Shown: positions 36,410 to 49,500 of the stretch, in pieces
How positions within the stretch are numbered: position 1 is the first letter of the stretch
Layout: each line of letters begins with the position of its first letter
DNA from: Anopheles merus
Lineage: Eukaryota > Arthropoda > Insecta > Diptera > Culicidae
NCBI RefSeq assembly: GCF_017562075.2
Contig: NC_054084.1
Location: forward strand, 17,013,889-17,077,888
Reading direction: 5' to 3'
Length of the DNA stretch: 64,000 nucleotides
Program-made: the position numbers and the translations under genes
Notes under the pieces: model-generated
What the model saw: the letters and a program-made list of their open reading frames with translations, nothing else
What the model was told of the DNA's origin: nothing
Databases searched by the model: none

Positions 36410-36967
36410 TTCATTCATTCATTTGTATTTATTTCTTGGAAGTAAATTATTCCTTAATTACAATTTAGAATATTACACCGGTACCGGAGTTTCCTTAACG
36501 TAATATTTATTGACTTTGTTTGCTCTTAGCATTGTGGGCCCTTGAATTAAAATGGCTACGACATATTTATGGAGGATAAATTACAAAAAAATCTCTTAAT
36601 TTGGTTACATTTTCTATCCTACGAACTAACTTATTCTTTTAAAGACTTTCAAAAGGAACGATTTTATATTGGGAATAGGCATTAGATAAAAAAGGTAGTA
36701 TTTAAAAATAGAAGTATCGCTTTACATGAGGTTGAGTTTAATGAGGTTCAGTAGGGTATGTACGCTTCTATTTAGGCGGAAAATTTAGTATTCTTTTTAA
36801 GAATTTGTTTTGAAATATCTGCATTTCTTAATGTGTGTTTTTACACTGGTTCTATATATTCGTGATACATAGGTAGTTATATGATTTACTAAAGATTTGA
36901 AAATAAGTTTCTTTCGTAAATTCAATTACAAGTTTCTTTTAATAACTGGGTAAATAATTCTGATTGC
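36410..36967 (-). mobile_element. 5'-truncated LINE 3' end with 14-bp target-site duplication
   Basis: A perfect 14-bp direct repeat, CAAGATCGGCGTCA, at 36396-36409 and 36968-36981 brackets a 558-bp insert. Read on the minus strand the insert ends in a TGAA-repeat tail (seen as TTCATTCATTCATT on the plus). Near 36770-36820 one frame reads MQIFQNKFLKRILNFPP, which fits the conserved C-terminal region of jockey/CR1-type LINE ORF2 proteins from memory. The frame has stops, so it is dead. It lacks the reverse transcriptase, endonuclease and first ORF because of 5' truncation. Confidence 0.75.
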
Positions 36968-36981
36968 CAAGATCGGCGTCA

Positions 36982-37864
36982 AAGACCAGGCGTCTCCATA
37001 AGGATTTGAGTTCAAATGTACTAGGCGCCTCCATTTAGTATCCACTGATTGACTTTTGACAGTGAATTTATTTTTGCTTTGTCAAAATTATTTGAATACA
37101 TCATCTAGATTCTAGAATAATAAAACTTCAACATCGTTGTTCTTCAACAGCGGCTCTAACATGATGCGTTGTGGCGAAGTAAGAGAGAGGGACAGATAGC
37201 GCCAGCGAAGTAAAAACGGGCGAAGTAGCGAGAGTAGGAAAGGATCATTTTCCAGTAGGAAGTAGGAAGGAGATTCCCATTACAAGCTGTCGATAACGCA
37301 ACTATTGCAGCTATACTATCTTCAATAATCAACGCCCTAATGGAGATCACAAACAATGGAATGATGAGACATGATTATTAGACAACGACGCATAATATCT
37401 TTATATCAATCCAATACCACACACACACGCCCTCTCAGACACACCCATAACCGATTGTGATTGCTCTTTATCAAATGTCTTTCCCATTGTTTGCTCCAAG
37501 CGTTTTTTATCCCTTTTCGATAAGCTGTTCGACCCATCCTTTATTTTAGTCCCATCAGCACTACGTAACTCCTCAACTGCTAAAACAAAACAAAAAAACT
37601 TTCCACAACACTTCCTAAACTCTTCCACAACAAAAAGAAACCGCATCGGTCGGCACCCTCCGGGAGCCGGCAGTAGCGAGCAGGAAAACAGAAAAACCCT
37701 CTATTGTTATTGCAAGACCTCAGCTCAATGGTCTCCGGTTAAGACGATCGACCATCCATCCATGCCCGAGAATGTTTTGGTTCAATTTGCTCGTCCCGTG
37801 TTTCCGCCTTTCCTCCTTACCGTTTTATCGAACTTGTATCAAAACCATCGCTTTCGATTTTCAG
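36982..37864. other. Noncoding stretch
   Basis: The 37,140-37,380 part is open on the minus strand without coding bias. A short CA run is at 37420-37430. No repeats of the families seen elsewhere. Confidence 0.4.
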
Positions 37865-38096
37865 CTCGACTGGAATGTGCCAGCCGCTCGGAAGAATTAT
37901 TGTAATCGCACAAAACGTATCGATTGGTCGACCAAACCGACCACTGGCCTTTTTGGTTCGGGGGGTTTTTTCCCTCCTACAAAGCTACTCGCTGGAAATT
38001 GTTTGGTCCACACCCGTGCCCACTAACGCTCAACGCCTGTACGCCGTTGGTCGTTGGTCTATGTTTAGGTATCGGTTTAGGAAAATAAATACATAA
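37865..38096 (+). CDS. Possible terminal exon, two open frames
   Basis: The acceptor-like ATCGCTTTCGATTTTCAG ends at 37864. One frame beginning one base in is open for 76 codons to TAA at 38096 (contains MCQPLGRIIVIAQNVSIG) and a second frame is also open to a stop near 38026. The sequence AATAAA overlaps the first stop, so a polyadenylation signal is possible. Two frames being open together suggests composition, not coding constraint. Low confidence. Confidence 0.13.
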
Positions 38097-40142
38097 AACA
38101 TTACGTTCTCACGCTTCATTCCACCCTCCGCCCCATGCGCGGCGCACATACTATTAAGAACCTGTAAACATCCAACACAAAAGCCGCTACGCAGAAGCTG
38201 TACCGAATTAGCATATATCGATCAGCCAAGCTCCGTTAATTGGCCTGGTCTTGTGTGTTGAGATATGTGTACGGGAAAGAAGTACAACCAAAAAAACTGT
38301 TGATTGTACCCCAACAGCACACTGCAGCATAATGTGGCTTTGGCTTTGACTTTGGCTGTGGAGCGAACACATTCTGGAAGGCCAACACCGTTCAAGGTGA
38401 CGGTACCGTACAGCCACTAGCGGCTGTTACCGACGGTTTTGATTGAATGCCACCAAAATGCAAAAGAAGGGAACGGAAACGAAGAAGCAGACATAAATAT
38501 GAATAACGCCACATCATAAACAATGCAAGCAAGACCAGGGGAAACATTCTTTGCGCCATGAAAGTACAGGTCAATCGATCAGATCCCGTTCCAGGAAGGG
38601 CAAATAGCATTCTAATCCCTGGCGGCCCTTTTTCTCCGAAGACAGGGTAGATGTAAAGTAACAAAAAAAAGGTGATGGCTTTCCCTCCCTGATGCCGAAT
38701 GCCGTCAGGACAACAAATGTTGACAAACATTTTGCGAACAAAATTAGGGGCAAAAGAAGAAGCAAACCGTTCATTAGCGTCAAACTGAGGACGGCGAAGC
38801 GTAAATATGATTTCCAGGTATTGGTTTTCTTGTTTAACTATTCAGCAGATAATTAAACGGTTGCGAATTAATTTTTAAAATACCTTTCGATCGAACCACG
38901 AAAGAAACCTTTTCGGGGATGGTTGCTAATGAAGGAGGTGATTGAAAATTTTCAATCAATAGCATAGGCACAGCTTTATCACGCATCTATTTTTGATTTT
39001 TTTGGAAGGAATCGCTATGTAAGTATCATTCAATGTTTTGCTTCTTACTTTCGGTACCATTTGCGTTTTATGTGAAAAGTAAAAACATATTTTCACAGCA
39101 TGTTCTTGCTCCCCATACATCAATAGCAACATTTTCTTATTTCTTTACATATTGTATGCTCATTTTGCCCCATCCCCAGCCAGGGACGTGATTAAGTAGT
39201 CAGGACCGTTTTCAAGTCCCGCTCGGACGACGAAACCAACTCCCAAACGGCTAAGCCCCCTTGCCCTTCATGGCTGCCACTTTGTGCTGCTGGCCGGCAA
39301 ATCGGCACAGCTGGTCAGTGTCGCAAAATGGCCGTTGGATCCTTTTCTTCTCTATTCAAATTCCTAAAAATACCTATTTTTACCCTTATGCGTTACCTCC
39401 ACTTCCTTCGCTATGCCTTGGACAGCAATCTTCATTTTGTCATGTAGGCGCTCCTTCATTTTTCCTTGCTAACCAAACCAACCCAAAAAAAAACTCCCAC
39501 AAAAAGTGGTTCAGCAGAAGAAAAAAATGGTTCCACCTACCAGAATAACACCCGGGTGATGAAGTAGAGAGAGAGGTGTAGGGTTTGAATGTTTCACTTG
39601 CGTTTTCTTTCTTTTCTTCTTGGCATTCTTTAGCAGCGCGTCTTGAATGGAAGCAGAATCAACGCCTGAGTCCCGTTTCCCCCGTGGTCCCTCCATCCAC
39701 GTAACCCAGTAACGGCGGCAGTACCTAACCACCCACCGTGCGCTCGAGCACGTTTCACGCTGTGATTGAATTGAAATGGTGAAGAAATTCTTTCCACCCT
39801 CCGGACGGCGCACGGCGGGCGTCCGTCCCGGGGCGTGCTGCAAGGGGTCACAACAAAATGCCTAACAACGGGCCAGTAGCCCCGAGTACCGAAACGGCAG
39901 CAAACATCCCAGCGGTCGGTTCAAGAAATCGTCAAAAACTTGCAGTGATGATAAGGCGCACACAACGGCGCCAGGTAGGAAGGAACGGAGGTGAAAGTAC
40001 CAGCAATTAAGATAGCGGCGGGAAACCGTCCATCCATTTGAGGAGTTGAGTCTTTCCCTTTCCCACGCGCTGGGCGGATGGTATGAATGAATGGTATGAG
40101 AAGTTGCTATGGGGAACCGTTATGGCAGATTGAAATGCTTAC
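38097..40142. other. G+C-rich noncoding islands
   Basis: A series of G+C-rich islands separated by A+T-rich gaps (for example 38.82-39.17 kb). Open frames overlap on both strands. A pyrimidine tract ending in CCCCAG at 39180 is followed by stops in all frames. The minus-strand segment 39,540-39,670 is open and ends at a donor-like CTG-GTAGGTGG but has only a weak acceptor. Confidence 0.4.
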
Positions 40143-40209
40143 CTTGTCCGGCGGGAGCTCACGAGCGGGGCGAAACGGAATGGACCACCGTGCGCGATGG
40201 TGTGGGTTG
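40143..40209 (-). CDS. Candidate minus-strand internal exon, 21 codons
   Basis: Bounded on the minus strand by acceptor-like TTATGATTTCAG and a strong donor, ACAAG-GTAAGC. With two leading and two trailing bases the frame is open and very G/C-rich at third positions (starts THTIAHGGPFRFAPLVS). The leading CA would complete the C left by the candidate at 43212, giving Pro. No family is recognised; another frame is also open. Confidence 0.2.
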
Positions 40210-40961
40210 CTGAAATCATAATTCTGCCATCGTCAAAAGTACAATTGCCACTGATTTATGAACCAATCACGCAAAGGTTCTTTCGGGTGAATCGATGTAT
40301 CGGAATCCGCCTCGCGGAGGAAAGCGTTACGGAAAGCTAATTGAATCACGCTTTCGACCTCACAGATAGGCAATAAGCGCACCTGACACTGACGTTTGGC
40401 TCGATTTCTGCTTGCCGCACACTTTGATAAGGTTAATATCGCTCCGTTGAAGACGAGAAGTTATGAATTTTCCTTGTTAACCAGCACAATGTTGGGTATT
40501 TTGTTTATCTTCATTGATCGTACCTTAACGTTCATTTATATTTCTTTCGTTAAATATCACCTACAATCACTCTTGCCTTCAAAACTACCAAAGCCCTAAC
40601 ACAACACGCAGACGTTCGATCTGCACCACGGACAGCTTTAATCGAAGCGAATCAGTGCACTCACTCGCGTTGCGAACACACAGCTGGAGCTGGAAGTCAC
40701 ACAGCTCTCGCACAGCCGTACACCAACACACGCGTACTGTGGACGCAACGGGGACAGCCTGCTTTTATGTGCTCGTAATTTGCGCCTCCGTCACCCACAA
40801 CCCCACACCAGCACACGGGAACGCAGCTATACGGTTAGTTGACACACACGCAGTGTTCTAATGTGCGAAAAGTTTGACAGCTGATTATGGAAAGAAAGGA
40901 GCGCGGACGAGACAGAAAAGAGCGTGGGAAGTTATCTAACCTTGGCGAGAGGGAGAAAGGA

Positions 40962-40987
40962 AGAGAGAGAGAGAGAGAGAGAGAGAG
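40962..40987. repeat. GA dinucleotide tract
   Basis: About thirteen GA units. An ordinary dinucleotide repeat; possible GAGA-factor target by analogy only. Confidence 0.8.
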
Positions 40988-41665
40988 CAAAATAGCAAGA
41001 GAAACTGGGCGAGAAAATGCGATGCTCCATTTCATCCGGGAGCGTAACGAGAAGAGCGAAATCCGTGAATCCGTTCCTGACACAGCCGAGCAGGCAGGCA
41101 GATGTGTGATGTGTAGTGATTTAAGGGAAAACTGTTCGCTACCGTATTGTGGAGATTTGTTTAACTTGTCATTTGGAGCGCTTTGCTTTGCTTTATGGTC
41201 AAACTTTGTCGAGATAATTTCACTTGCACGACAGTAATTTTTGCTTGAAAATTCGCACGCACACGCACACGTGCGATGAAGCTATACGCCTACAGCACAC
41301 TCTGATACGTATTACGGGCAAGAGCAGACGGAACACCTGATAGAAACTCATTGCCATTTACAAGTTTCACAACCATTGGCACTTCAGTATGTTTTACCTT
41401 TCTTCACACACAAGCCTATCGCACGGCACTGTCCAACGCGCCAACGGGACGCTGATATTCCCGGGAACAAAGATGCCCAAAGATGTGAATGCTCCCAGCC
41501 TCCAGGAAGCTAGGGAATGGTGGTACTGTCGTTTGCAGCGCAACCTTTCGGTGGAGAACTGTATGCTCACACGGTTACAGAGAAACTAACCAATCGGCAG
41601 ACTGTTTGGAAGCAGCTGAGCTCCACAGACTGCTACGCGGGCCGGGAGCTGTTGAGTGTGGTGTG

Positions 41666-41691
41666 TAGTAGTAGTAGTAGTAGTAGTATGT
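41666..41691. repeat. TAG triplet repeat
   Basis: Seven to eight TAG units. Contains stops in one plus frame and is therefore not coding in that frame. Confidence 0.8.
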
Positions 41692-43211
41692 AGATTTATG
41701 CTCCGGCGCGTCCGTGAGCTCGCTCTGCGGAAGAGACGACCCCATTAATCCCTTAAGGGTTTGGAAAGCGTTAGATGGAATTCCAACAAGATGAAATTGC
41801 TCAACCTGACGTTATGTCCCAAATGAGTTGTGTTGAAATCATCTTTTTTGAAATATTTTTTTAATATTTATAAAACACATATCAAAGGTATGGTAAGGAC
41901 AAATTCTCTTATTTTATTTAAATATTAGTAATATTCGACGTAGAAGAAAAGCATATCATTTTTAGACCAACAGTGATGAACATTGCTCCCACTATCCTCA
42001 CTCACTATCACCAGTAATGTCTCATTTTCTCTCACTCTCGGTAACGTCCTGGTGCCAGGATAACAAACAGAGCGTAAACACATACACAGCATCGCACACA
42101 CTACCACCGACAGCAGCACAGTGACCGACATGCTGGTGGTCATGCGCAGGAAGCAGGCCCACATAGCCCCCAGGACTCTGTCGGTTCCTTGGCGGCTGTG
42201 CCACAGTCCACACCACAATACAACGTGCTCGTCACATGGAAATGTCGCTTCCCAAGGCACACTGCTGAGAGCGCACGAGAGAGAGAGACAGCTGGAGAGG
42301 GAAAAACTGAGAGCGTAACTTGCTGCACGGTTTGCTCTAGGTCACCAACACAACACAACGTTTGACACAGCGATAAGGGCTCGTGGAGGGAAAAGTGTAC
42401 AAAAAAGCTGTGTCTTACAATACAAATGCTCTTCGTACGCGTCTACGCTACTGTGTATGTGTATTTTTTTATGCTGCTCCCACCAGCGTCCAAACAATAT
42501 TTTGGGAGCTTTTTGTTCTGGTGTTGGTGGTGTTTGTCTGCGTGAGGGAAGAACGTTACCTTTGCCAAATACCTGTTGGGGCTTTTATTTTATTATGTTT
42601 TTTTGTTCTTCTTCTTCTGTTTGTACGTTTGTGGCTTTGGTACGCTTTTGCTCGCTCCAATTGTTAGTAGCTCCGGGAAGTTGTTGTGTTGTCGCGGCAT
42701 GGAAACGAATAAAACACTCCAGAAAAGGGTTTTAAGTGTTTCGAGAAATTGTTAACAATAAAAAATGAATGAAACCAGCGGTAAATGGAAAACGGTCAAC
42801 CTACTTTTCTTGCCCCCCTCGTTCCAAGCTAGATTCCTCCCAATGCCTCCCACATAGATTCAGCTGATGAAAGCTTTTGGAAGCTGATTTTTTACCCACC
42901 TGCTGTCCCCTTGCGTTGCTGTTGAGGGAAATGTGTGGACTTGTCGAGTACATTTTCCACACTTTTAAACTGCCAACAGCCCGAGTTGAACATTCGTACC
43001 GGGAGCGTACTTTGCACGAGCACGCACCGTCTCCACAACGGCAGTGGGCTTCCTGCTCGTCCCGAGACTCATATTACATCTGGACGACTACTGGAGCATG
43101 GGTATGCAACACGATAGGATAAAAACAAAACAAAAAACACACACACGTGCAATCTCTCGAGACCGTACCGGAGGTACGCTTGACATTGTAGAGAAAATTG
43201 AAATCACTCAC

Positions 43212-43249
43212 GATAAATAATATCCGCCAACTGCACGCTGTCGTTTTTC
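43212..43249 (-). CDS. Candidate minus-strand microexon, 38 nt
   Basis: On the minus strand a strong acceptor (TCTCTTATTTCCCTGCAG) and a consensus donor (TTTATC-GTGAGT) bracket 38 bases. The frame with one leading base reads KNDSVQLADIIY and leaves C. This phase fits the candidate at 54670 upstream (TC left, giving Ser) and that at 40143 downstream (giving Pro). The palindromic CCTGCAGG at the acceptor also makes a good plus-strand acceptor (TCGTTTTTCCTGCAG), so orientation is ambiguous. Confidence 0.2.
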
Positions 43250-44537
43250 CTGCAGGGAAATAAGAGAAAACTATGCTTACGGTTGGGCTGCTAACCGTGG
43301 AACGAGATGAAATGTTCCTGCTTTCGTTTAGCTGCAGCGGAAAAATGGCACTCATGGGGCAAGTGGAAACATACATCCAACAATCGTAGTGCATTTTGTT
43401 GCTTTAAAAGGTATATTAAAGTTTATATGTTAAAGGGACAATATTTATTAGAATGAGAAAAAAATCATTATCATTTATAATCCTTTTATGATCTAATAAT
43501 ATAATCCTTTTATCCTTTTATAATCCATTTATAATTATGAAAGACGGATGTGAATAAGAGTTTTAAGATGGAAACTTAGTTACTTGTTCATACTTGCACT
43601 AATAAGTCTTGTTTAATAGCTTTTTCCTTTTACAAAAAACAGGTTTTTCATTTTTAAATTACAGCTGAAGCTTTTCGTCAAAATTAGAAACAAGATAATA
43701 CATAAATTTTTTTTTAATAATCACTTATCTATAAAACATAAACCATTTATGTAATTAATTTATTAAAAAAAAACAAAAATAAAATCAGTTTGATACTTTA
43801 AAACATCAAAACTAAAATATGATCGATAATCCATTAGAACGAAGCAAACATCATGCTCATATACATTTTTGCTTTAAAACTGTAATAAATTAGCAAAACT
43901 GTTGAAAGTTTTTTAATATTTTTTCTTGGTCTTATACATTTTCAGACAAAGAAATATATAGAAAAAACTGGTTTGTTGCATTTTTTTCGTACAATTATAG
44001 AGAGTGAGCACTTTAACATTTTCTTCAATGATTTTCTTGATAGCAATTTAACACCACAGGCAGTTAATATTTGTCTGATTACTCGTCAAAATTATTGTTA
44101 TTCAGTTGGTTGGATAAGAACTAATTTTATTGACACGGTCAATTTGTTCCTTTGACATGAGGCTGTTGAACAAAAGAGCATTTTTCGTGCTTACAGTTCG
44201 TTATTTTTATTCAAGGCTTCCAAAAAATCCATAAAATACAAATTTTGTGTCCTACTCAATCAATTAAAGCTAAATAAAGCAATTAAAGACATAATCTGAT
44301 TCAAACAGGTTCTAATATTAACCCACATATCTGACAATCATACTTTACAGTCTTACAAAAACCCAACCTCACTGGCAGCTGCAATAGATGCAAAGTTCAG
44401 TCCAAATAAACGCTGCATAAATTTGCCCTGCAAGATTAATAGCTGCTAGTGCAGTTTCTTTTCCAACATTTATAGATCCTGCTCCAGTAGCAGCTTTTTC
44501 CCCTCCCCTTCGGTATTCCACCACCAATTACAACCCC
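43250..44537. other. Mostly A+T-rich noncoding sequence
   Basis: From 43,400 to 44,350 the sequence is strongly A+T-rich and contains reiterated ATAATCCTTTTAT near 43,478-43,525. Nothing gene-like. Confidence 0.45.
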
Positions 44538-44546
44538 TTTGCTGCA

Positions 44547-44762
44547 TAAGCGAATTGCAAGTATGATAACGGTTCGAATCTTAAACACCGACCGTCAATA
44601 GACTGTGTGCCAATCTCCCCATAGTCTCCCGGGTGCACTAAGTCTTTCGGCAAAGGCTCTGGAGTAAAGTCACCTTGGAAGCGAGCGTCGTTGCCTGAAC
44701 ACGCTCTTCGTGTGGTCTTCGAGAGCTAGCTGCATCTGGTTGAGTGAATGAATGAATCAATG
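44547..44762 (+). mobile_element. SINE-like element with TGAA tail and short duplication
   Basis: A 216-bp segment lies between two copies of TTTGCTGCA (44538-44546 and 44763-44771). A B-box-like GGTTCGAATC sits at 44571-44580, close to the left edge, as expected if the tRNA-like head is truncated. The right edge is a TGAATGAATGAATCAATG tail, the same type as the LINE fragment at 36.4 kb. The body shares nothing with the GAA-tailed SINEs. The 9-bp duplication is short, so chance is possible. Confidence 0.4.
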
Positions 44763-44771
44763 TTTGCTGCA

Positions 44772-47700
44772 GCTTTTTATTTACTTTAGTCTTCTTAGAG
44801 CCACTCTTAATAAAGCCAACGCTTCTGCTTGGGGTTTGTTTACCCCACGGTAGAATTGGGAACGGAAAAGCTTAGGAAGGAAGGAAAAACGTCTAATATA
44901 CCAATACGTAATAGCATTATCGTTCTTGTGATTGGTTTCTGAGCAGATTTATCGTTTTGATCACTTTTACGGCTAACCAGGTTTGGGCATTAAAACGAGC
45001 TTCGGAAATAAAACTAATAAAATGCCCCGCATCCTGACAAGCACCGGCACACGTGTTTATCTCATAAAATCGAATGAATCCCATCCCAACGATGCCATTC
45101 TCTGGAGCACATCTACCGATCGCTAAAATTGGGCCAGCGACGAAACGTTCATTTCGTTCGTTTGCTTCGACAAGCCCAGGCAAGAAAGACAAGACATACG
45201 TACAAACCCACCCCTGCCAGTTTCTCATAATCACGCCAAAAAAAAAAAAAGGTTTATCAAGATGCAGCTTACCGGCGGCATTCGCAATCACCCAACCGAG
45301 CGTCTTTTGTTGGCCCAATAATAAAAGGGTCGACGGTGCTGCTCCCGTGCACCCGGCCAGCAATCACAATCAATGATGACGATGACGATCACGAAGCTGA
45401 CGGCAATGATGACGCTGACTAGCAAAGCTTCCTATTACACTTCATCGGGGCCGGTTTGCCTTTTTCGGGTGACCTTGGCAAAGTGGTACACATTTTATGG
45501 CTCATTTGCATCAGGGCCTCAGCGCGTCAGCTGATAGGCGAATGGGTGAGTGTGTGCGAACGTGCGTGAGGAGTGTAATTTAATTCAAATGTTGTGGGGT
45601 GCAGGATGGGATAGGATATTAATTCGTTTCACTGTCTGATGTGCAAATGAGCCTGATGGTCGTACTTTCTTGTTGGTTTGGTTAAAGCCAACAGGAAAAG
45701 TGTCATTTTCAAATAGGTTATCGGAGAAAATGTAAAATCCACAAAGGAACTTATTAATTAATCCAGTAAATATGAAATACGAAACATTTAAAAATGCAGT
45801 TAAAATGTAAAACTGACCTTAAATAATACAACTGGCTCAATTTAAAAAAAGGACCCAATGAGTTTACCATTTCACGATCTTACTACAATTTCATCAGAAG
45901 AAATTTAAACAATTCTAACTAAATCAATAAAATATGCTTGTACTTAAACTTTACTCAATCGCTCCTGCTCGATTATACTTTTCTCTTTCCACATTTAAAG
46001 CATCGCTTAAAATACCATCAAATTGTATTAAAACCCCATACTCAATCTCTAAACCACAAGAAAGACCACTCAAAGCGATCCATTACCATCGCTTCAAGGG
46101 TATGGAGGACGGTCGTAATGACGCTATAATTTTATCATTTTCCAGCTGGACAGTTTTATTCTACTTTCCACGCGCTTCATGACTCGTTACTGCTCTTACT
46201 GCTAGCTGCATATCAAGCTTGCAAGAGAACATTATGATGCAGATGATGCTTGCGCTCCTTTTTTGTATCTCAATCCATCCGATGTTTGTATCATTTATAG
46301 CTGAAGAAAGTGCATTTGCACTGGTATGTGAGTACATAAAGTGATCAGCGAGTAAAAAGCACTGCAGCGATGATGAACAAATTAGTGTCATTGTAATACG
46401 ATAAGGCTAGTGCTGCTGCTTCACAAATTTAGATCGTTTTTACTTTTGTTCTTCAGAATAAATGATTATGTGGGCATATCAAGTGCATCTTGCCGTAGAG
46501 CAAACATTGCCCCAAGCACTGTACATAAACGAAGCAATTGATCAAAGCTCTCGAAGCAACCGTTGTAGGTTTTGTTGTGCCATTAATTTTAAATCTGCAT
46601 ATTTAAACAAGAATGCTACAACAATCGGCCGTGTGATTCCTTCCCTTTTCCCGAAGCGTGACGCACGTCCTGAGTAAACGACTGTGCGTTACCACCCCCT
46701 GCAGGGCAACCGTGACAATCTACTCCCTCGAAGGCACGTAAAGCAGCCCAAGCGTGTTACTGTAAACCGAAACTGTTCCGTCCCTGTTTCGTTCACCCGG
46801 TCGGTACCGTATCTGTGTCCACGTTTGCATGTAAATGCTCCGGTGCTTAATTTGCACATCATCGTCAACTTTGCACCTCTGTGCAACAGCAACATCTCAC
46901 GCCATTCCGAGATATGGGACCCGGGTTCACCCGGACCAAAATAAATACTCTCCCCTGCTACAGCGCACAGCCAGATCAAAGAGCAACTGTAAAGCAGTGT
47001 AGTATTTTTTTTTTTTGATAATTATTCATACCAATGTAAAATGTAAAAAAGCACGAACATTTCCGGGCGTATTTCCCTAGACGGTACGTGCGCCAGTGTA
47101 CGTACAACGGGAAACTTGTATGTCCCATCACTCCCCCCGGAAGCGGGAGCACATGCAGGCTTGTGTTGATGCAATTCGATGCATTTCACACCGCACACAA
47201 TTGGGAAAAGTGTATTGGGAGGAGTTTTTTTGCTGCTGTATCTGCGAGAGAGTTTGACAGTGCACGTGGTGTCGGGTGCTTAATACGAAAACTTTTCGCA
47301 TGCCATTTACGAGTGTTGAATTTCGTTTGCCCCTTTTGGAGGGTGTTTTTGTGGGGGAACAACAAAAAGGGAGTTTTTTTTTGTTGCTTTTGTTGCGCTT
47401 CACTGCACATAAAGCATGATAAAGCTAGTTTGTGGCGCTGGTAGTTTGTGTTGATATATTACATGCGGTGTATGCATTCGGTTGAAATTAGCTTCAGTGT
47501 TATGCTTTTTTACCTTCATGATGTGTTTTATCACTTTCTTTTGTGATAACCTTACATTCTACTGATGATTTACTTGTGCGAGATTCAGTAAGATGTTGAG
47601 TTTTTTGCATGCTTTTACTTAAATATGTATACTTCTAGTAAAGCAGCGTTCAATATTTCAGGACTATTTAATTTCAAAATAAATTCTTTCAAATTAAGCA

Positions 47701-49500
47701 TCTAAAAACTAACTAATCTGCTGTTTAAAAGTAACGTAAAAAAGCATATGAACCGTCAAGAATGTTTAAATGGTTAATTAGAAAATGATTTCAATATCTC
47801 TGCAGGATCAAACACTTTACAAGCAATTAAACAACAACGATATGATTTCATATAAATATATTCTAAGTGCTTAAGCTATAAGCAAGAAAGAGTAAAGCTT
47901 TTTTCTTTGACCACATTAGCTTAGTGACGACTGGCATGAACTACATAAGCCAAAAAATATTAAGAAAAAACAAAAGAGTTTAAAGCAAAGTGTTTTAAAA
48001 CAAATAATGAATTGCAGAATAGAAATATAAATCTTTTCATAGTGATTTACATTGAATAATAAAAAGAGCCTTTAAAAGACATTTATGCCCTTTCAGACAG
48101 TAAATTGAACTGTAAGTTGATTTTTGTTTTCTCTGTTTTGTAGATCATTTTGCAGATCATCAATAACGTTGCTTATTTTGCAAGATATTCGACCATAATC
48201 GACCATCTGACACGTGCCTCAATAGTTGAGATTTGATTTCGAAAAGCCAGAATCTCAAAACATTTTCCAATCTAAAATAGAAACTTCATGCCATGTTTTG
48301 TGATACCCCGAAAGGAAGCACATTACTAGTTTTTACCAAACGTAAACTTTCTCGTAAACACGTGTCAAGAAACTTCACCGTTCCAGCTATAACCATCAGC
48401 CTGAGAGTTATCGTCGAGTATCCAATTTTATGTACCGTACTCTCTTACTCGTCGTCGTACTTTGTCATCCAGTAGTGTCTGTCTGCTTGCTTCTGGAGAG
48501 TTAGGCAACTTTTCTGCGACCCATCGACCGGTCACTTTACCTATAATGCATGCATCAATGTATCGTGTCGATACGTTTCGAACCCGAAAACACCGATCGG
48601 TGTGTACGACACTGCCTAAACTCCAATTTGTACCATCAGCTCGTTCGCTCATCACCTTCGAGGCCGAAACGTGAGCTGGCTGTCGAATCGGGTAAATGTG
48701 ATCCGTTTTTCATCGAGTAAAAATAAACTAACCCACCATCCGTCATGCTCATGGGAACGAGCAAAACTAGCGTGAAGGTGAGAACTGCGTTAATGTATAA
48801 TTCAACGTCGATGGGAAGCATCCTTTCCGGGTTTGGAAACCGGGAAGTGGTTGCGCTGGAGTGTAGCGCTTGTGGTTAAGCTCGGAACTTTCAATCGTTG
48901 GTTGGTTGGGTTTGCAAGCTTCGGGTTGGTTGATGTTCTGATGGCACGTTTCGTCAATTGAGCGTTGGACCGTAAATTCAACTTGCCGTTTGCAAACCGC
49001 TTCGACGTTGTAGTTGAACGATCGGCGGAAAACAGCTACATTTGTCAAACAGCGACTACGCGGTCGTGCTGCGTGTGTCTGGTCTGAAGAACCATCCAAG
49101 CTGGAGTGCATCGTTACTGGTCTGGTACATCTTCACCAGGTATTCATAAAGCAGTTGGTGCTCAATTTTAATTCGGTGGTGGCTGTGCTGAGAATAAGTT
49201 TCTAAAGAGATGGGGTCTAGAGACGGTTTTGAATTTGCCATGCCGGATAAAAGTTTTGATATTCATATGAAGCTTTTGAAGGAAACTTTTCTGTTTTTTT
49301 TGTTATTATGTTTTTTATGTGTTTGGGGACCTTTACGAAACATTATAATAATAAACGTATTTCTCTCAAAATTCGGGCAAATTAAATTAATTCCAATTGA
49401 TTTATTCTTAAAATAAATTAATTTCATTAGCCGGAGAATAAAAAAAAAGGTTAGGATAGGTAAGAAAACTCAAGAGAATACGTAATAAAACAAGTAAACA
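44772..49500. other. Noncoding stretch with G+C-rich and A+T-rich parts
   Basis: G+C-richer blocks at 45.0-45.6, 46.6-47.3 and 48.3-49.1 kb. An A run near 45240 and a T run near 47006. A GAC/GAT-rich patch lies at 45375-45418. Minus-strand open frames between 48.43 and 49.24 kb overlap in different frames and I recognise no protein. 47.45-48.2 kb is A+T-rich and empty. Confidence 0.4.

Larger units (their letters stand above)
40210..43211. other. Noncoding stretch with GA, TAG and other repeats
   Basis: GA tract at 40962-40987, a TAG triplet repeat at 41666-41691, and CA/CG-rich sequence at 41254-41272. A+T-rich gap at 41,830-41,940. An ATG-led plus-strand frame at 41389-41589 (66 codons) has no recognisable domain. 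If the candidate minus-strand exons at 40.1 and 43.2 kb are real, this is their intron. Confidence 0.4.

Noticed and set aside
48428..49241. Run of overlapping minus-strand open frames, possible small secreted protein
   Set aside because: The frames differ and do not join without unsupported splices; the putative signal peptide is weak.
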